Below are positions 8,365 through 20,100 of a stretch of DNA of 64,000 nt, one piece after another. Under the pieces are notes generated by a model. It ran no database searches. It was not told the DNA's origin and saw nothing but the letters and a program-made list of their open reading frames with translations. The stretch's first letter is position 1; each line of letters starts with the position of its first letter. The position numbers and the translations under genes are program-made. The stretch covers positions 107,110-171,109 of the forward strand of contig AKCV02000006.1 in the NCBI GenBank assembly GCA_000272025.2, read 5' to 3'. Source of the stretch: Imbroritus primus. Its GTDB lineage: Bacteria > Pseudomonadota > Gammaproteobacteria > Burkholderiales > Burkholderiaceae.

Positions 8365-9327
8365 ATGGAGTCTGCGTCGATCACCAGCCAGTACCCTGCA
8401 AGAGCCATCACCCCCGCACCTATCACGGTTCCGGTGCCAACTACTGCGAGTACATCGCAGACCACGACTACCATCGCGCCACAAGATCGGGCTTCGCGCC
8501 ATGCAACAAACAACGCGAACACATACGCCTCCCAAACAGCCAACACATTCGCTTCAGGCAATGCTCTCCATGCAAGACTGTCTTTGGCAGCGTTGCCTCT
8601 TGGTCATATTCAAGAGCCTCCTGCGATACCAATCGCTCCGGCACAGAACGCCACAGTGGTAACCTCCGTCACATCCACGACGACCACAACCAGTACGCTA
8701 GCACCGTCATCTGCCCTCACGGCACGGTCGCGTCGTGATACCCAACCATCGTTCGTTCAACGCTTGAGCCGCTTGTTCCACAGCGAGCCAGCATCCCAAT
8801 CCAAGCACAAGAGCGAAAAGCATCAGGAAAAATTCAGCAATGGGGGCCACGAATATGTTTCGCGGCAAGAGCACGCCAATATCGACGATAAGCCGTTTGA
8901 TGGCATCCGTATCAAATCGTCTGGAAAGGCAGTAATCGTCGATAAGAAAGCCTATATGCGATCGGCCTGGCAGGCACTGCCAGCCGCCCTCGACGCCGCT
9001 TATGAGGTTGCACGTGTAAGATTGGAGGCGACTTCGGGGGCTGAGCTGGATAGAGTGGAGTTCACGGCGATTTGCAGAATCATCTCCAAGCTTGGGCAGG
9101 ACAAAAAACTAGCCCCTCGAGTCAAGTTGCAGGCAATTCTTCCTGTGTCGCTCGTTTATTTTCACGCAGACTTACAAGGAATATCGATAGACAAGGTCAA
9201 CGCTGCGATCCATGGCCTATTCAAGGAGGAGCTTGTCGAGCACACATTCAGCCTGAATCGGCCGGCCTTCTGCATTGACAATGGCAGGGCAATTGCACTT
9301 CATCCTGTTATCTACAAGGAACAGTAA
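8365..9327 (+). CDS. Thr/Ser/Pro-rich protein of unknown function (candidate secreted protein)
   Basis: 320 residues; family not recognised. Residues 1 to ~120 are low-complexity, dominated by Thr, Ser, Ala and Pro, with poly-Thr runs near positions 33 and 105. A basic linker (SKHKSEKHQEK) follows. Residues ~180-320 look like a folded alpha/beta domain beginning FDGIRIKSSGKAVIVDKKAY. There is no hydrophobic signal peptide. ATG at 8365 has AAGGAG at good spacing. The codon choice and lower GC differ from neighbouring genes, suggesting transfer. A disordered, Ser/Thr-rich N-terminus followed by a compact domain is typical of type III effectors, but it is not diagnostic. Confidence 0.6.
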   Translation: MESASITSQYPARAITPAPITVPVPTTASTSQTTTTIAPQDRASRHATNNANTYASQTANTFASGNALHARLSLAALPLGHIQEPPAIPIAPAQNATVVTSVTSTTTTTSTLAPSSALTARSRRDTQPSFVQRLSRLFHSEPASQSKHKSEKHQEKFSNGGHEYVSRQEHANIDDKPFDGIRIKSSGKAVIVDKKAYMRSAWQALPAALDAAYEVARVRLEATSGAELDRVEFTAICRIISKLGQDKKLAPRVKLQAILPVSLVYFHADLQGISIDKVNAAIHGLFKEELVEHTFSLNRPAFCIDNGRAIALHPVIYKEQ

Positions 9328-9399
9328 TCCGGCATGGGGCTGTGCACAAATGTGTAAGCCAAGGTCCCTCACCCGATGAGGACGCTTCCAGGGAAAGCA

Positions 9400-9930
9400 T
9401 CAGAGTTGCAAGGCGACACCCAGCACCGCCCCTGCCACGATCAGCCACAGCGGCGACACCCGCGTCAGCAGCGTGACCAGCAAGGCCACCGCCGTGAAAC
9501 AGAGTGCAACGACCGAATGATCCACACCGCGCGCGAGGATCACGCCGGTGGAGAGCAGTAGGCCAATGGTCAGCGGTGCCAGCCCGCGGCGCAGCAGGCC
9601 GGGCCAGCGCGCTTGCGGATTGCGGCCGGCGAAAATCTCGAAGGCGACAGCGGCGATGGCCGAGGGGGCGCTGATGGCGAGCATCGTGACCCAGGCGCCC
9701 AACACCCCGGCCACGTGCCAGCCGAACAGCGCGACGAACAACACGTTGGGACCGGGTGCAGCCTGGGAAATGGCGTACAGGGCGGCGAATTGTTCGTTCG
9801 TCATCCAGGCGTTGGTTTCCACGAGGAAGCGGTGCATGTCGGGCAGCACCGAACTGGCGCCACCGATGGCCAGCAGCGAGACAGAAGCGAAATACCAACC
9901 GAGGCTCAGCAGGACGTCCAGCGGTGTCAT
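9400..9930 (-). CDS. Chromate transporter family protein, second half-length subunit
   Basis: 176 residues, about four to six membrane helices. It has the family signature FASVSLLAIGGASSVLPDMHR near the N-terminus and SQAAPGPNVLFVALFGWHVAG. It is a short-chain CHR protein. Such halves occur in pairs and work together, equivalent to the N- and C-terminal halves of long ChrA. The ATG at 9930 overlaps the stop of the upstream partner by 4 bp, so translation is coupled. Substrate may be chromate or sulfate; no chrB-type regulator is adjacent. Confidence 0.88.
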   Translation of the reverse strand: MTPLDVLLSLGWYFASVSLLAIGGASSVLPDMHRFLVETNAWMTNEQFAALYAISQAAPGPNVLFVALFGWHVAGVLGAWVTMLAISAPSAIAAVAFEIFAGRNPQARWPGLLRRGLAPLTIGLLLSTGVILARGVDHSVVALCFTAVALLVTLLTRVSPLWLIVAGAVLGVALQL

Positions 9931-10613
9931 GCGGAATCCTTCGGCGAGCGCATGGCATCGGGCACGGTTCCATCTTCGGTCTGCGGCTCGAGCTCTGCCG
10001 CCGCCGCATCTTGCCGGACCGCTGATGGTGGTACGGCCACGCCCAGCGGGGTACGCGCTGCCCGGCGCATGGCCCATGCTTCCATGGCAATACCGGTCGG
10101 GATCATCACGGCCATGACCGACACGAGCGGCAGGCGCAGGATGCCGATGGCCAACAATGCGCCACCGCCCATGATGGCCGCCCGCACCGTCCGCGGTTGC
10201 GCGAGCGCCATGCGGATACCGGTGGCGAGCACCAGGCCGGCGGATACTGCCATCATGCCTTGCAGCATGTGCCGCACGAAAGCGAGATTGCTGTAATGGG
10301 CGTAGACGCTGGCAATCACGAGGATCAGCACCATCGGCACCAGCACGAGCCCCGAGAATGCGCAAACTGCTCCGCGCAGGCCGGCATAGCGGTAACCGAG
10401 CATCAGCGAAATATTGACGACATTCGGCCCTGGCAAGACCTGGGCGATGCTGAACAGCTCGGCGAACTCGCGGTCGTCCATCCAGCGATTGCGCTCGACG
10501 ATGGCGCGCCGCACGAATGGCATGACCCCACCAAAGCCAGACAGGCCCATGCGGGAAAACTCGGTAAAGAGCCGCCCCGCCGGCGGCGGAAATGGCTCGC
10601 GGGGGGAGTTCAT
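9927..10613 (-). CDS. Chromate transporter family protein, first half-length subunit
   Basis: 228 residues, multi-pass membrane protein with the CHR signature FSRMGLSGFGGVMPFVRR and the QVLPGPNVVNISLMLGYRYAG block. A hydrophilic C-terminal tail of about 40 residues is rich in Ala, Glu and Pro. It forms a two-gene unit with the downstream half-size partner through a 4-bp stop/start overlap. It begins 11 bp after the end of parC on the same strand, so it may be read through from the topoisomerase gene. Confidence 0.88.
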   Translation of the reverse strand: MNSPREPFPPPAGRLFTEFSRMGLSGFGGVMPFVRRAIVERNRWMDDREFAELFSIAQVLPGPNVVNISLMLGYRYAGLRGAVCAFSGLVLVPMVLILVIASVYAHYSNLAFVRHMLQGMMAVSAGLVLATGIRMALAQPRTVRAAIMGGGALLAIGILRLPLVSVMAVMIPTGIAMEAWAMRRAARTPLGVAVPPSAVRQDAAAAELEPQTEDGTVPDAMRSPKDSA

Positions 10614-10623
10614 CGGTCGTCGG

Positions 10624-12945
10624 TCACGCGTCGGGATCGGTGAGCGGCAACGACAACTGCGCCGCCTTCAGTTTGGGCTCGAACAGGTGCCCCTTGCGGG
10701 CCCGCTTGCCGATATATGACGCCAGTGCCTTGCCGTCGAGCAGGTAGGAGGCCTCTCGGTTGCCACGGCCGTTGCCGCTGACCATCACGCCCTGCGCGCC
10801 GACAGCGGCGACGGCCGCCAGCGTGTCCTTGGCATCGACTTCCATCAGGATCACGCCACGTCCGCCGCTAGCCAAGGTTTTCATCTCGCCTATCGGGAAC
10901 ACGAGCAGGCGGCCCTGTGCAGACATACAGGCAATGTGGGCAGCATCCTCGGGGACTGGTGCGGGCTTATTCACGGTATCGCCATCATCCATGGTGATGA
11001 ACGACTTGCCGCCCTTTTGCCGGCTCGTCATATCGCCAATCGAAGCCATGAAACCATTGCCCGATGCCACCGATAGTACTAGCCGCTGGCTGGCCGCGCC
11101 GGCAAAGAACTGGGCAATGCGCGAACCGGGCTGCAGTTCGATCAGCGAGTTGACCGGCACGCCATCGCCGCGCCCGCCCGGCAATCCGGCCACCGGCACG
11201 GAATACACGCGGCCGTTGCTGCCGAAGACCAGCAGCGTATCGACGGAGCGGCACTCGAACGTCCCGTACAGGCTGTCGCCCGCCTTGAAGGTAAATTGCT
11301 GCGCGTCGTGGCCATGGCCCTGGCGCGTGCGCACCCAGCCCTTTTCGGACAGCACCACGGTCAGCGGCTCGTCGACGATGCGGATCTCAGCGGCAGCCCG
11401 GCGCTCTTCCTGGATCAGCGTGCGGCGTTCGTCCCCGTACTGCTTGGCATCGGTCTCGATTTCCTTGATGATGCGGCGCTTCATCAGGCTTTCGGAGCCG
11501 AGCAGGTTTTCCAGTTCCTGCTTTTCTTCACGCAGGTTCTTCAGTTCCTGCTCGATACGGATCGCCTCCAGCCGCGCCAGCTGGCGCAGGCGGATCTCGA
11601 GGATGTCCTCGGCCTGCCGGTCGGACAGCTTGAAGGCTTCGATCAGTGCGGCCTTGGGCTCGTCGCTCTCGCGGATGATGCGGATCACCTCGTCGATGTT
11701 CAGCAGGACGAGCATGCGTCCTTCGAGAATATGGATGCGGTCGTCGACCTTGCCGAGGCGGTGCTGCGTGCGGCGTGTGACCGTGGCAAAGCGGAAGCTG
11801 ATCCATTCCTGCAGGATCTCGGGCAGCGCCTTCTGGCGCGGACGGCCATCCATGCCGATCATCACGAGGTTGATGGCGGCGCCCGATTCGAGGCTGGTAT
11901 GCGCGAGCAGCGTATTAATGAATTCCTGCTGCTCGATGTTCTTGCTCTTCGGCTCGAACACCAGACGCACTGGCGCATCCTTGCCAGACTCGTCGCGTAC
12001 CGTGTCGAGCACGGCCAGCAGGCTTTGCTTGAGTTGCAACTGGTCGGAGGTGAGTGCCTTCTTGCCAGTCTTGACCTTGGGATTGGTCAACTCCTCGATT
12101 TCCTCGAGTACCTTCTGCGCCGAGGTGCCTGGCGGCAGTTCATTGACCCCCAGCTGCCACTGGCCGCGCGCCATCTCCTCGATTGTCCAGCGGGCGCGCA
12201 CCTTGAGGCTGCCGCGGCCACTTTCGTAGATCTGGGCGATATCCGTTGCCGACGAAATGATCTGTCCGCCGCCTGGGTAGTCGGGGCCGGGCATGATTTC
12301 CAGCAACTCGGCCAGCGACAGACGCGGATTGCGGATCAGCGCCACGGTCGCGGCAGCAACTTCGCGGAGGTTGTGCGGCGGAATTTCCGTAGCCATACCG
12401 ACCGCGATACCAGACGCACCGTTGAGCAGCACGAACGGCAAGCGTGCCGGCAGCAACTGCGGCTCTTCCATCGAGCCGTCATAGTTGGGGATGAAATCGG
12501 CGGTGCCCTGGTCAAGTTCTTCGAGCAGCAGGCGTGCGATCGGCGTGAGGCGCGCCTCGGTGTAGCGCATCGCCGCCGCGCCATCGCCGTCGCGCGAACC
12601 GAAATTGCCCTGCCCATCGATCAGCGGATAGCGCAACGAGAAATCCTGGGCCAGCCGCACCAGCGCATCATAGGCCGACTGGTCACCATGCGGGTGGAAC
12701 TTGCCGAGCACGTCGCCGACCACGCGTGCCGATTTCACCGGCTTGCTGTCGGCACGCAGCCCCATCTCGTGCATGGCGTAGAGAATGCGCCGCTGCACGG
12801 GCTTCTGCCCGTCCGCCACCTCGGGCAACGCGCGTCCCTTGACCACGCTGATGGCGTAGTCGAGATAGGCGCGTTCGGCGTAGTCCGCCAACGTCAGAGA
12901 ATCGGGCGATTCCTGCGGGGCGAAAGCAATGTCTTGTTGATCCAT
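10624..12945 (-). CDS. parC: DNA topoisomerase IV subunit A
   Basis: 773 residues, the normal ParC length. The N-terminus carries [20 protein letters not shown] and QRRILYAM. The winged-helix region holds [20 protein letters not shown], and the catalytic Tyr is in [14 protein letters not shown]. The middle has the [13 protein letters not shown] coiled-coil segment, and the C-terminal beta-pinwheel is shorter than in GyrA and lacks the GyrA box. ParC forms the heterotetramer with ParE that decatenates daughter chromosomes. Its partner is encoded on the same strand just upstream, separated by a lytic transglycosylase gene. Confidence 0.97.
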   Translation of the reverse strand: MDQQDIAFAPQESPDSLTLADYAERAYLDYAISVVKGRALPEVADGQKPVQRRILYAMHEMGLRADSKPVKSARVVGDVLGKFHPHGDQSAYDALVRLAQDFSLRYPLIDGQGNFGSRDGDGAAAMRYTEARLTPIARLLLEELDQGTADFIPNYDGSMEEPQLLPARLPFVLLNGASGIAVGMATEIPPHNLREVAAATVALIRNPRLSLAELLEIMPGPDYPGGGQIISSATDIAQIYESGRGSLKVRARWTIEEMARGQWQLGVNELPPGTSAQKVLEEIEELTNPKVKTGKKALTSDQLQLKQSLLAVLDTVRDESGKDAPVRLVFEPKSKNIEQQEFINTLLAHTSLESGAAINLVMIGMDGRPRQKALPEILQEWISFRFATVTRRTQHRLGKVDDRIHILEGRMLVLLNIDEVIRIIRESDEPKAALIEAFKLSDRQAEDILEIRLRQLARLEAIRIEQELKNLREEKQELENLLGSESLMKRRIIKEIETDAKQYGDERRTLIQEERRAAAEIRIVDEPLTVVLSEKGWVRTRQGHGHDAQQFTFKAGDSLYGTFECRSVDTLLVFGSNGRVYSVPVAGLPGGRGDGVPVNSLIELQPGSRIAQFFAGAASQRLVLSVASGNGFMASIGDMTSRQKGGKSFITMDDGDTVNKPAPVPEDAAHIACMSAQGRLLVFPIGEMKTLASGGRGVILMEVDAKDTLAAVAAVGAQGVMVSGNGRGNREASYLLDGKALASYIGKRARKGHLFEPKLKAAQLSLPLTDPDA

Positions 12946-13043
12946 CGGGTTTCAGACGAGGAGGAAATAGTGGGAGGATGCGGAAGGCGATATGGGCACG
13001 GCATGCGCCCACACGGCAAGGACCGGTTTGCAGGCGCTCGGCA

Positions 13044-13826
13044 TCACTCGATGATCTGCATGGCGCGCCGTGCGCCAAGCACGACCTTCACGCGTTCGCC
13101 GCGTGCAGCGGGCGCCCCCGCCTGGGCGGTTTGCAGTGCAGCGGCGGGATTGTAGAACTGGTAGAACTGCAGCACGGTCTTCACGTAATTCTGTGTTTCC
13201 GGATACGGCGGAATCTGGTTGCGATACTTCTGCACCGCGCCCTCTCCCGCGTTGTAGGCAGCCAGCACCAGATCGACGCGGCCCGGGAACATGCGGGTGA
13301 GCTGGCTCAGGTAACGCACGCCGGTGGGAATATTAACGGCCGGATCGTGCAGTTTCTGCTGCACCGTGCGCTTGGCATCCGCCACCACGCCGAACCGCGC
13401 GCCGGTGTCGGGAATCACCTGCATCAGGCCGATGGCACCCTTGGGCGACACCGCCTGCGGATTGAAGCCGGATTCCACTGCCATCACCGCCTTGACCAGC
13501 GCCGGATCCACGCCATAACGATTCGCCGCACTATGAATGAGCGGCTGCATCTTCGGCAGGTTCGGGTGGTTGACCAGGTAACCGTAGAGCCGCTTGCTGT
13601 CGGCGGTCTCAGCCACCGGCCGCAGTCTCTGGACCGTAGCGGCCGGCGCAGCGCTCTCACCGGCGGCGCTGTCCTTCATGAAGAGCACATACCGTTCGTC
13701 GATCTGCTCGTTAGCAAAATGCGCCACGCCCTGCTCGTCGATGTAGCCATAGAGATCGGCATGCGCGAGCCCTGCCCCGGCCAGTCCAAGGCATAGCACC
13801 ATCGTTCGCAGGCAGTGTGTTCTCAC
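13044..13826 (-). CDS. Lytic transglycosylase (SLT domain) with signal peptide
   Basis: 260 residues from a GTG start at 13826, chosen for GGAG 7 nt upstream; a longer frame would run into parE. The signal peptide is followed by DLYGYIDEQGVAHFANEQ, a DUF4124-like segment. The SLT domain starts near residue 115 with the catalytic Glu in AVMAVESGFNPQAVSPKGAIGLMQ, then PAVNIPTGVRYLSQL and VLAAYNAGEGAVQKY. It cleaves peptidoglycan glycan strands to anhydro-muropeptides in the periplasm. Its position between parE and parC is unusual by function but likely reflects co-transcription. Confidence 0.92.
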   Translation of the reverse strand: MRTHCLRTMVLCLGLAGAGLAHADLYGYIDEQGVAHFANEQIDERYVLFMKDSAAGESAAPAATVQRLRPVAETADSKRLYGYLVNHPNLPKMQPLIHSAANRYGVDPALVKAVMAVESGFNPQAVSPKGAIGLMQVIPDTGARFGVVADAKRTVQQKLHDPAVNIPTGVRYLSQLTRMFPGRVDLVLAAYNAGEGAVQKYRNQIPPYPETQNYVKTVLQFYQFYNPAAALQTAQAGAPAARGERVKVVLGARRAMQIIE

Positions 13827-13872
13827 GCTCTTGCTCCGGATTATTCCGTTTTGGATCCCATTCTGACCGCCA

Positions 13873-15864
13873 TCAAATATCGGCCACCACCTCGTTACCA
13901 CGCTCTTCCAGCCAGGCTTTGCGCGATGCGGCTTCGCCCTTGCCCATCAGCATGTTCATCACGCCCACGGTCTGCGGCAGGTCGAAGTGACCCAGTGCCA
14001 CGGGCAGCAGGCGGCGCGTGTCGGGATTCATGGTGGTTTCCCACAACTGCTCGGCGCTCATCTCGCCAAGACCCTTGAAGCGCGAGATCTGCCATGCGCC
14101 ATCGCGCACGCCATCCTTGCGCAGCTTGTCCTCGATCGCGGTCAGCTCACCTTCGTCGAGGGCGTACAGCTTCTGCGCCGGCTTCTTGCCACGCGCCGGC
14201 GCATCCACGCGGAACAGCGGCGGCCGCGCGACATACACATGCCCGAGGTCGATCAGCTTCGGGAAGTGCCGGAAGAACAGCGTCAGCAGCAATACCTGGA
14301 TGTGCGCCCCGTCCACGTCGGCGTCCGACAGGATACAGATCTTGCCATAACGCAGATTGCTCAGATCGGGCTCATCATCCACCCCGTGCGGATCGACACC
14401 AATGGCCACCGCGATGTCGTGCACCTCGTTGTTGGCAAACAGCCGGTCGCGTTCGGTTTCCCAGGTATTGAGCACCTTGCCACGCAGCGGCAGGATCGCC
14501 TGGTATTCCTTGTCGCGGCCCATCTTGGCCGAGCCGCCGGCGGAATCCCCTTCCACCAGGAACAGTTCGTTGCGTGTGGTATCGGTCGATTCGCAATCGG
14601 TCAGCTTGCCCGGCAGCACCGCCACGCCCGAGCCCTTGCGCTTTTCCACCTTCTGCGCGGCGCGCGTGCGCGCCTGTGCCTGGCGGATCACCAGCTCGGC
14701 CAGCTTCTTGCCATACTCGACATGCTGGTTGAGCCAGAGTTCCAGCGCCGGCCGGCTGAAGCTGCCCACCAGCTTGACGGCATCGCGGCTGTTCAGGCGC
14801 TCCTTGATCTGGCCCTGGAACTGCGGATCGAGCACCTTGGCCGAGAGCACGAAGGACACGCGGGCGAAGACATCCTCGGGCATCAGCTTCACGCCCTTGG
14901 GCTGAAGCGCATGCAATTCGATAAAACTCTTAACAGCCTGAAACAATCCTTCACGCAAGCCGGACTCGTGCGTACCGCCGGCCGGCGTGGGAATCAGGTT
15001 GACGTAGGATTCTCGGACCGGCGCGCCTTCTTCGGTCCAGGCCACGACCCAGGACGCGCCCTCGCCTTCGGCAAAACCCTCTTCGGCCGGATTGGCATCG
15101 GGGTCGGCGAAATGCTCACCTTCGAACATCGGTATGACAGGTTCGGCGCCACTCGTCTGCGCCAGCGATTCGACCAGGTAGCCGCGCAGGCCTTGGTCGT
15201 ATTGCCAGACCAGGCTATCGCCGGTCTTTTCCGTCACCAGCGTAACCTTCACGCCCGGCAGCAGCACAGCCTTGCTGCGCAACAGGCGCTGCAGCTCGGC
15301 CAGCGGAATGGCGGCGGAATCGAAATACTTGGCATCAGGCCACACGCGCACCCGTGTCCCGCGCTTTTTCTCGCCGCGCTCAGGCTTGCGCGTGGTCAGC
15401 GGCTCAATAACGTCGCCACCCGAAAAGACGATGGAAGATGCCTGCCCGTCACGCCAGACCATGACTTCGAGCCGCTTGGCAAGCGCATTGGTGACCGACA
15501 CGCCCACGCCATGCAGGCCGCCCGAAAATGCGTAGGCGCCGCCCTTGCCTTTGTCGAACTTGCCACCGGCATGCAGGCGGGTAAAAACGATCTCGACCAC
15601 CGGCACGCCTTCCTCGGGATGCATGCCGACCGGGATACCCCGTCCGTCATCCTCGACACTGATGCTGCCATCGGTGTGGAGGGTGACGACGATCTCGTTG
15701 CCAAACCCGCCCAGCGCCTCGTCCGATGCATTGTCGATGACCTCCTGCACGATGTGCAGGGGATTGTCGGTCCGCGTGTACATGCCGGGGCGCTGCTTGA
15801 CAGGTTCCAGCCCTTTCAGGACACGGATGGAGGATTCGCTGTATTGACTCGGTTTGCTCGCCAT
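13873..15864 (-). CDS. parE: DNA topoisomerase IV subunit B
   Basis: 663 residues. The GHKL ATPase domain shows EVIDNASDEALGGFGNEIVV, EDDGRGIPVGMHPEEG and SGGLHGVGVSVTNALAKRLE. The TOPRIM domain shows LVEGDSAGGSAKMGRDK and ILSDADVDGAHIQ. The C-terminus has QISRFKGLGEMSAEQLWETT and DTRRLLPV. The length and the lack of a GyrB-type insertion support ParE rather than GyrB. It provides ATP hydrolysis for topoisomerase IV. It is the first gene of a leftward unit continuing with the transglycosylase and parC. Confidence 0.96.
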   Translation of the reverse strand: MASKPSQYSESSIRVLKGLEPVKQRPGMYTRTDNPLHIVQEVIDNASDEALGGFGNEIVVTLHTDGSISVEDDGRGIPVGMHPEEGVPVVEIVFTRLHAGGKFDKGKGGAYAFSGGLHGVGVSVTNALAKRLEVMVWRDGQASSIVFSGGDVIEPLTTRKPERGEKKRGTRVRVWPDAKYFDSAAIPLAELQRLLRSKAVLLPGVKVTLVTEKTGDSLVWQYDQGLRGYLVESLAQTSGAEPVIPMFEGEHFADPDANPAEEGFAEGEGASWVVAWTEEGAPVRESYVNLIPTPAGGTHESGLREGLFQAVKSFIELHALQPKGVKLMPEDVFARVSFVLSAKVLDPQFQGQIKERLNSRDAVKLVGSFSRPALELWLNQHVEYGKKLAELVIRQAQARTRAAQKVEKRKGSGVAVLPGKLTDCESTDTTRNELFLVEGDSAGGSAKMGRDKEYQAILPLRGKVLNTWETERDRLFANNEVHDIAVAIGVDPHGVDDEPDLSNLRYGKICILSDADVDGAHIQVLLLTLFFRHFPKLIDLGHVYVARPPLFRVDAPARGKKPAQKLYALDEGELTAIEDKLRKDGVRDGAWQISRFKGLGEMSAEQLWETTMNPDTRRLLPVALGHFDLPQTVGVMNMLMGKGEAASRKAWLEERGNEVVADI

Positions 15865-16213
15865 GGATGTGCAAGGATGGTCGTCGGCCCGTGGCGGTCT
15901 GCCAGCGGGAAACAGACCGCATTGTAATGGATTGGGGCCCGGGTCCGTGCGGGATGGCTCGGCCGGCGCCCGGCCCTACCCATGCCAGGGGAAAACGGTC
16001 GTCCGGCCGCATGTCGGCGAAACATCGCTTGCCAGCCAATGCCTCATCCCCCGGGGGCGTGCCCGAGCGAGGTCCGGCAGGGTGCAGTCGCGAGGCCGGG
16101 CGCTGCCAGCAGATTTCGCCCGCCGGGAGTACACTGCGTCACGCCCGCGCGACTTGCGGCCCGCCGCTCCGGATGGCCGCCCGCGCCCACCGCTTGCCTT
16201 TCGCCCAGCCATC
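15865..16213. other. Divergent intergenic region between parE and an MFS gene
   Basis: About 350 bp, GC-rich throughout. It must contain the promoters of both divergent genes, but I see no strong -35/-10 pair, inverted repeat or terminator. Confidence 0.4.
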
Positions 16214-17443
16214 ATGCAACGCCGCCCGCTCTCCCTCACTACCGTCCTGATCTGCGGTGGCCTGCTCGTCACCATGTCCATGGGCATCCGGCACGGCTTC
16301 GGCCTGTTCAACCTGCCCATCACCCAGGCGCACGGCTGGAGCCGTGAGACGTTTGCCTTTGCGCTGGCGCTGCAGAATCTCGTCTGGGGCTTTACACAAC
16401 CGCTGGCCGGCGCGCTGTCGGACCGTTTTGGCGCTTACCGCGTGATGTTGCTCGGTGCAGCCCTGTATGTCGGCGGCCTCGTAATCATGGCGCTGGCCAC
16501 GACCGGCACAGCGTTTGCCTCGGGCGCCGGAGTGATCATCGGTATTGCCCAGGCCGGCACGACCTATAGCGTGGTCTATGGCGTAATCGGCCGCACCGCC
16601 TCGCCCGACAAGCGTGTCTGGGCCATGGGCATCGCGGCGGCAGCCGGGTCGTTCGGCCAGTTCCTGATGATTCCGCTGGAGCAGAGCCTGATTACGCATC
16701 TGGGCTGGCAGGACGCGTTATTGCTCCTGGCCGTATGCGCCGCCGCCATGTTCCCGCTGGCCGTCGCCCTGCGCGAGCGCGATTTCGTCCCGCATGCCAC
16801 CGCGCACCAACAGACCATGTGGCAGGCGGTGCGCGAGGCTTTCTCCCATCGCGGTTTCCAGCTGCTCTCGCTCGGCTATTTCGTGTGTGGCTTCCAGGTG
16901 GTGTTCATCGCCGTGCACCTCGCCCCCTATCTCAAGGACAGCGGATTGACCGATGCGAGCGTGGCCACCGTGGCGCTGGCGCTGGTCGGCCTGTTTAACG
17001 TCTTCGGCACCTATACCGCCGGCGCCCTGGGCCAGTGCATGAGCAAACCCCACCTGCTGGCATTCATCTACTTTGCCCGTTCGGTGGTTATCGCTTTCTA
17101 CCTGCTGCTGCCGCTCACGCCGCTTTCGACGTGGATCTTTGCGTCGCTGATGGGCCTGCTGTGGCTGTCGACGATTCCGCTGACCAACGGCGTGATCGCC
17201 AATGTGTTCGGCGTGCAGTACCTGTCGATGCTGTCGGGCTTTGTGTTTCTGATGCACCAGTTCGGCAGCTTCCTGGGCGCGTGGCTGGGCGGCTACCTGT
17301 ATGACCGCACCGGCGGCTATACGACGGTATGGCTGATTGCCATCGCCCTCGGCGTGGTGGCCGCGCTGGCCAACCTGCCGATCCGCGAGACGGCGGTGCG
17401 GCGTGCGCCACTGCCAGTACAAAGCCCGTCCGGTCAGGCATGA
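16214..17443 (+). CDS. Major facilitator superfamily transporter
   Basis: 409 residues with 12 predicted membrane helices. It begins MQRRPLSLTTVLICGG followed by MGIRHGFGLFNLPITQAHGWS, a pattern seen in OFA/monocarboxylate-like MFS proteins. Loop 2-3 carries the MFS motif GALSDRFGAYRVMLLG. The second half has LGGYLYDRTGGYTTVW near the end. Substrate unknown; related proteins carry small organic anions. The start at 16214 gives a compact N-terminus; the longer open frame back to 15854 is GC-rich noise. Its stop overlaps the start of a 45-residue membrane protein, so the two are translationally coupled. Confidence 0.85.
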   Translation: MQRRPLSLTTVLICGGLLVTMSMGIRHGFGLFNLPITQAHGWSRETFAFALALQNLVWGFTQPLAGALSDRFGAYRVMLLGAALYVGGLVIMALATTGTAFASGAGVIIGIAQAGTTYSVVYGVIGRTASPDKRVWAMGIAAAAGSFGQFLMIPLEQSLITHLGWQDALLLLAVCAAAMFPLAVALRERDFVPHATAHQQTMWQAVREAFSHRGFQLLSLGYFVCGFQVVFIAVHLAPYLKDSGLTDASVATVALALVGLFNVFGTYTAGALGQCMSKPHLLAFIYFARSVVIAFYLLLPLTPLSTWIFASLMGLLWLSTIPLTNGVIANVFGVQYLSMLSGFVFLMHQFGSFLGAWLGGYLYDRTGGYTTVWLIAIALGVVAALANLPIRETAVRRAPLPVQSPSGQA

Positions 17444-17577
17444 CACAGGCGCGCCGCTGGCCTCGCATCCTCGTGTGGAGCGCCGTCGCGGTGGCGCTGG
17501 CGCTAACGTTCGCCCTCTACCTGCGGCCGTCGTTCCTGTTCGACGTGACCAACCAGATCCTGATCTGGTGCGGCTGA
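17440..17577 (+). CDS. Small single-span membrane protein coupled to the MFS gene
   Basis: 45 residues. The ATG at 17440 overlaps the MFS stop codon (ATGA), a classic translational-coupling arrangement. The product has a basic start (MTQARRWPR), one hydrophobic helix (ILVWSAVAVALALTFALYL) and a short tail. Function unknown. It may stabilise or modify the transporter, but this is inferred from position only. Confidence 0.6.
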   Translation: MTQARRWPRILVWSAVAVALALTFALYLRPSFLFDVTNQILIWCG

Positions 17578-17633
17578 CCCGGGCGGCGTGGAGTTACTGG
17601 CTGCCGGCCGGGATCACTGCGGCGCGGACGGAC

Positions 17634-19565
<1,932 letters not shown>

Positions 19566-20100
19566 GGCAACAAGATGAGGGGAAGACGAACGCGCCGGAA
19601 CCGCGCCGCGAACCTCCAGGGGCACACGGCGTGGCAACGCAAAGACGCGTATTGTAGCGGGTCGTAAGATGGGCCTTGTACGCTACGGAGCAAACGCCCG
19701 CGGCGACCGCCAAAGCACACAGGCGGCTGGATAAAAACAGGATGGCCACGCGGGAAAACCGGCAAGCAACAAAAAGGCCCGCAGATGCGGGCCCCAAATC
19801 TCTCCTGAATGCCTTGCGAACAAAGCATGGACGGAGTGTAGTACAACCGTGGGGTGCCGCTGAAGTCGGAGTTTTACGTAAGGGTAAATGCGCATGCGCA
19901 TCCGGCATCCCTCCATCGGCGTCTCTTTCGCCTGACTTTGGCACCATCTCGGCGCACTTGCCGGGAGATCGATGGGCCACTTGCGCGGCGCAATTTTCGG
20001 TAACTGCGCGGAATTGCGGGTATAGTCTTAGCTCCGCAGCTTTACGCATGGCGGTCGAACGGGTCCCGGCCCGGCCGGGCGGACCGTGCGTGCACTCTCA
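19566..20100. other. 535-bp divergent intergenic region with an orphan minus-strand terminator
   Basis: It lies between uup (leftward) and the CorC-like gene (rightward). It holds a candidate uup -10 element (TACAAT on the minus strand, 19651-19656), a terminator hairpin on the minus strand near 19767-19788, and a TATAGT (20021-20026) that may be the -10 of the CorC-like gene. No convincing protein-coding frame was found. Confidence 0.5.
19767..19788 (-). terminator. Orphan Rho-independent terminator on the minus strand
   Basis: Read on the minus strand, GGCCCGCA-TC-TGCGGGCC is followed by TTTTTGTTG. No protein gene ends just upstream of it. It therefore terminates either a small RNA transcribed from within 19.8-20.05 kb or an attenuated leader of uup. 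Confidence 0.7.

Noticed and set aside
11296..13155. 619-codon plus-strand frame
   Set aside because: Antisense shadow of parC.
13987..15927. 646-codon plus-strand frame
   Set aside because: Antisense shadow of parE; no protein family pattern.
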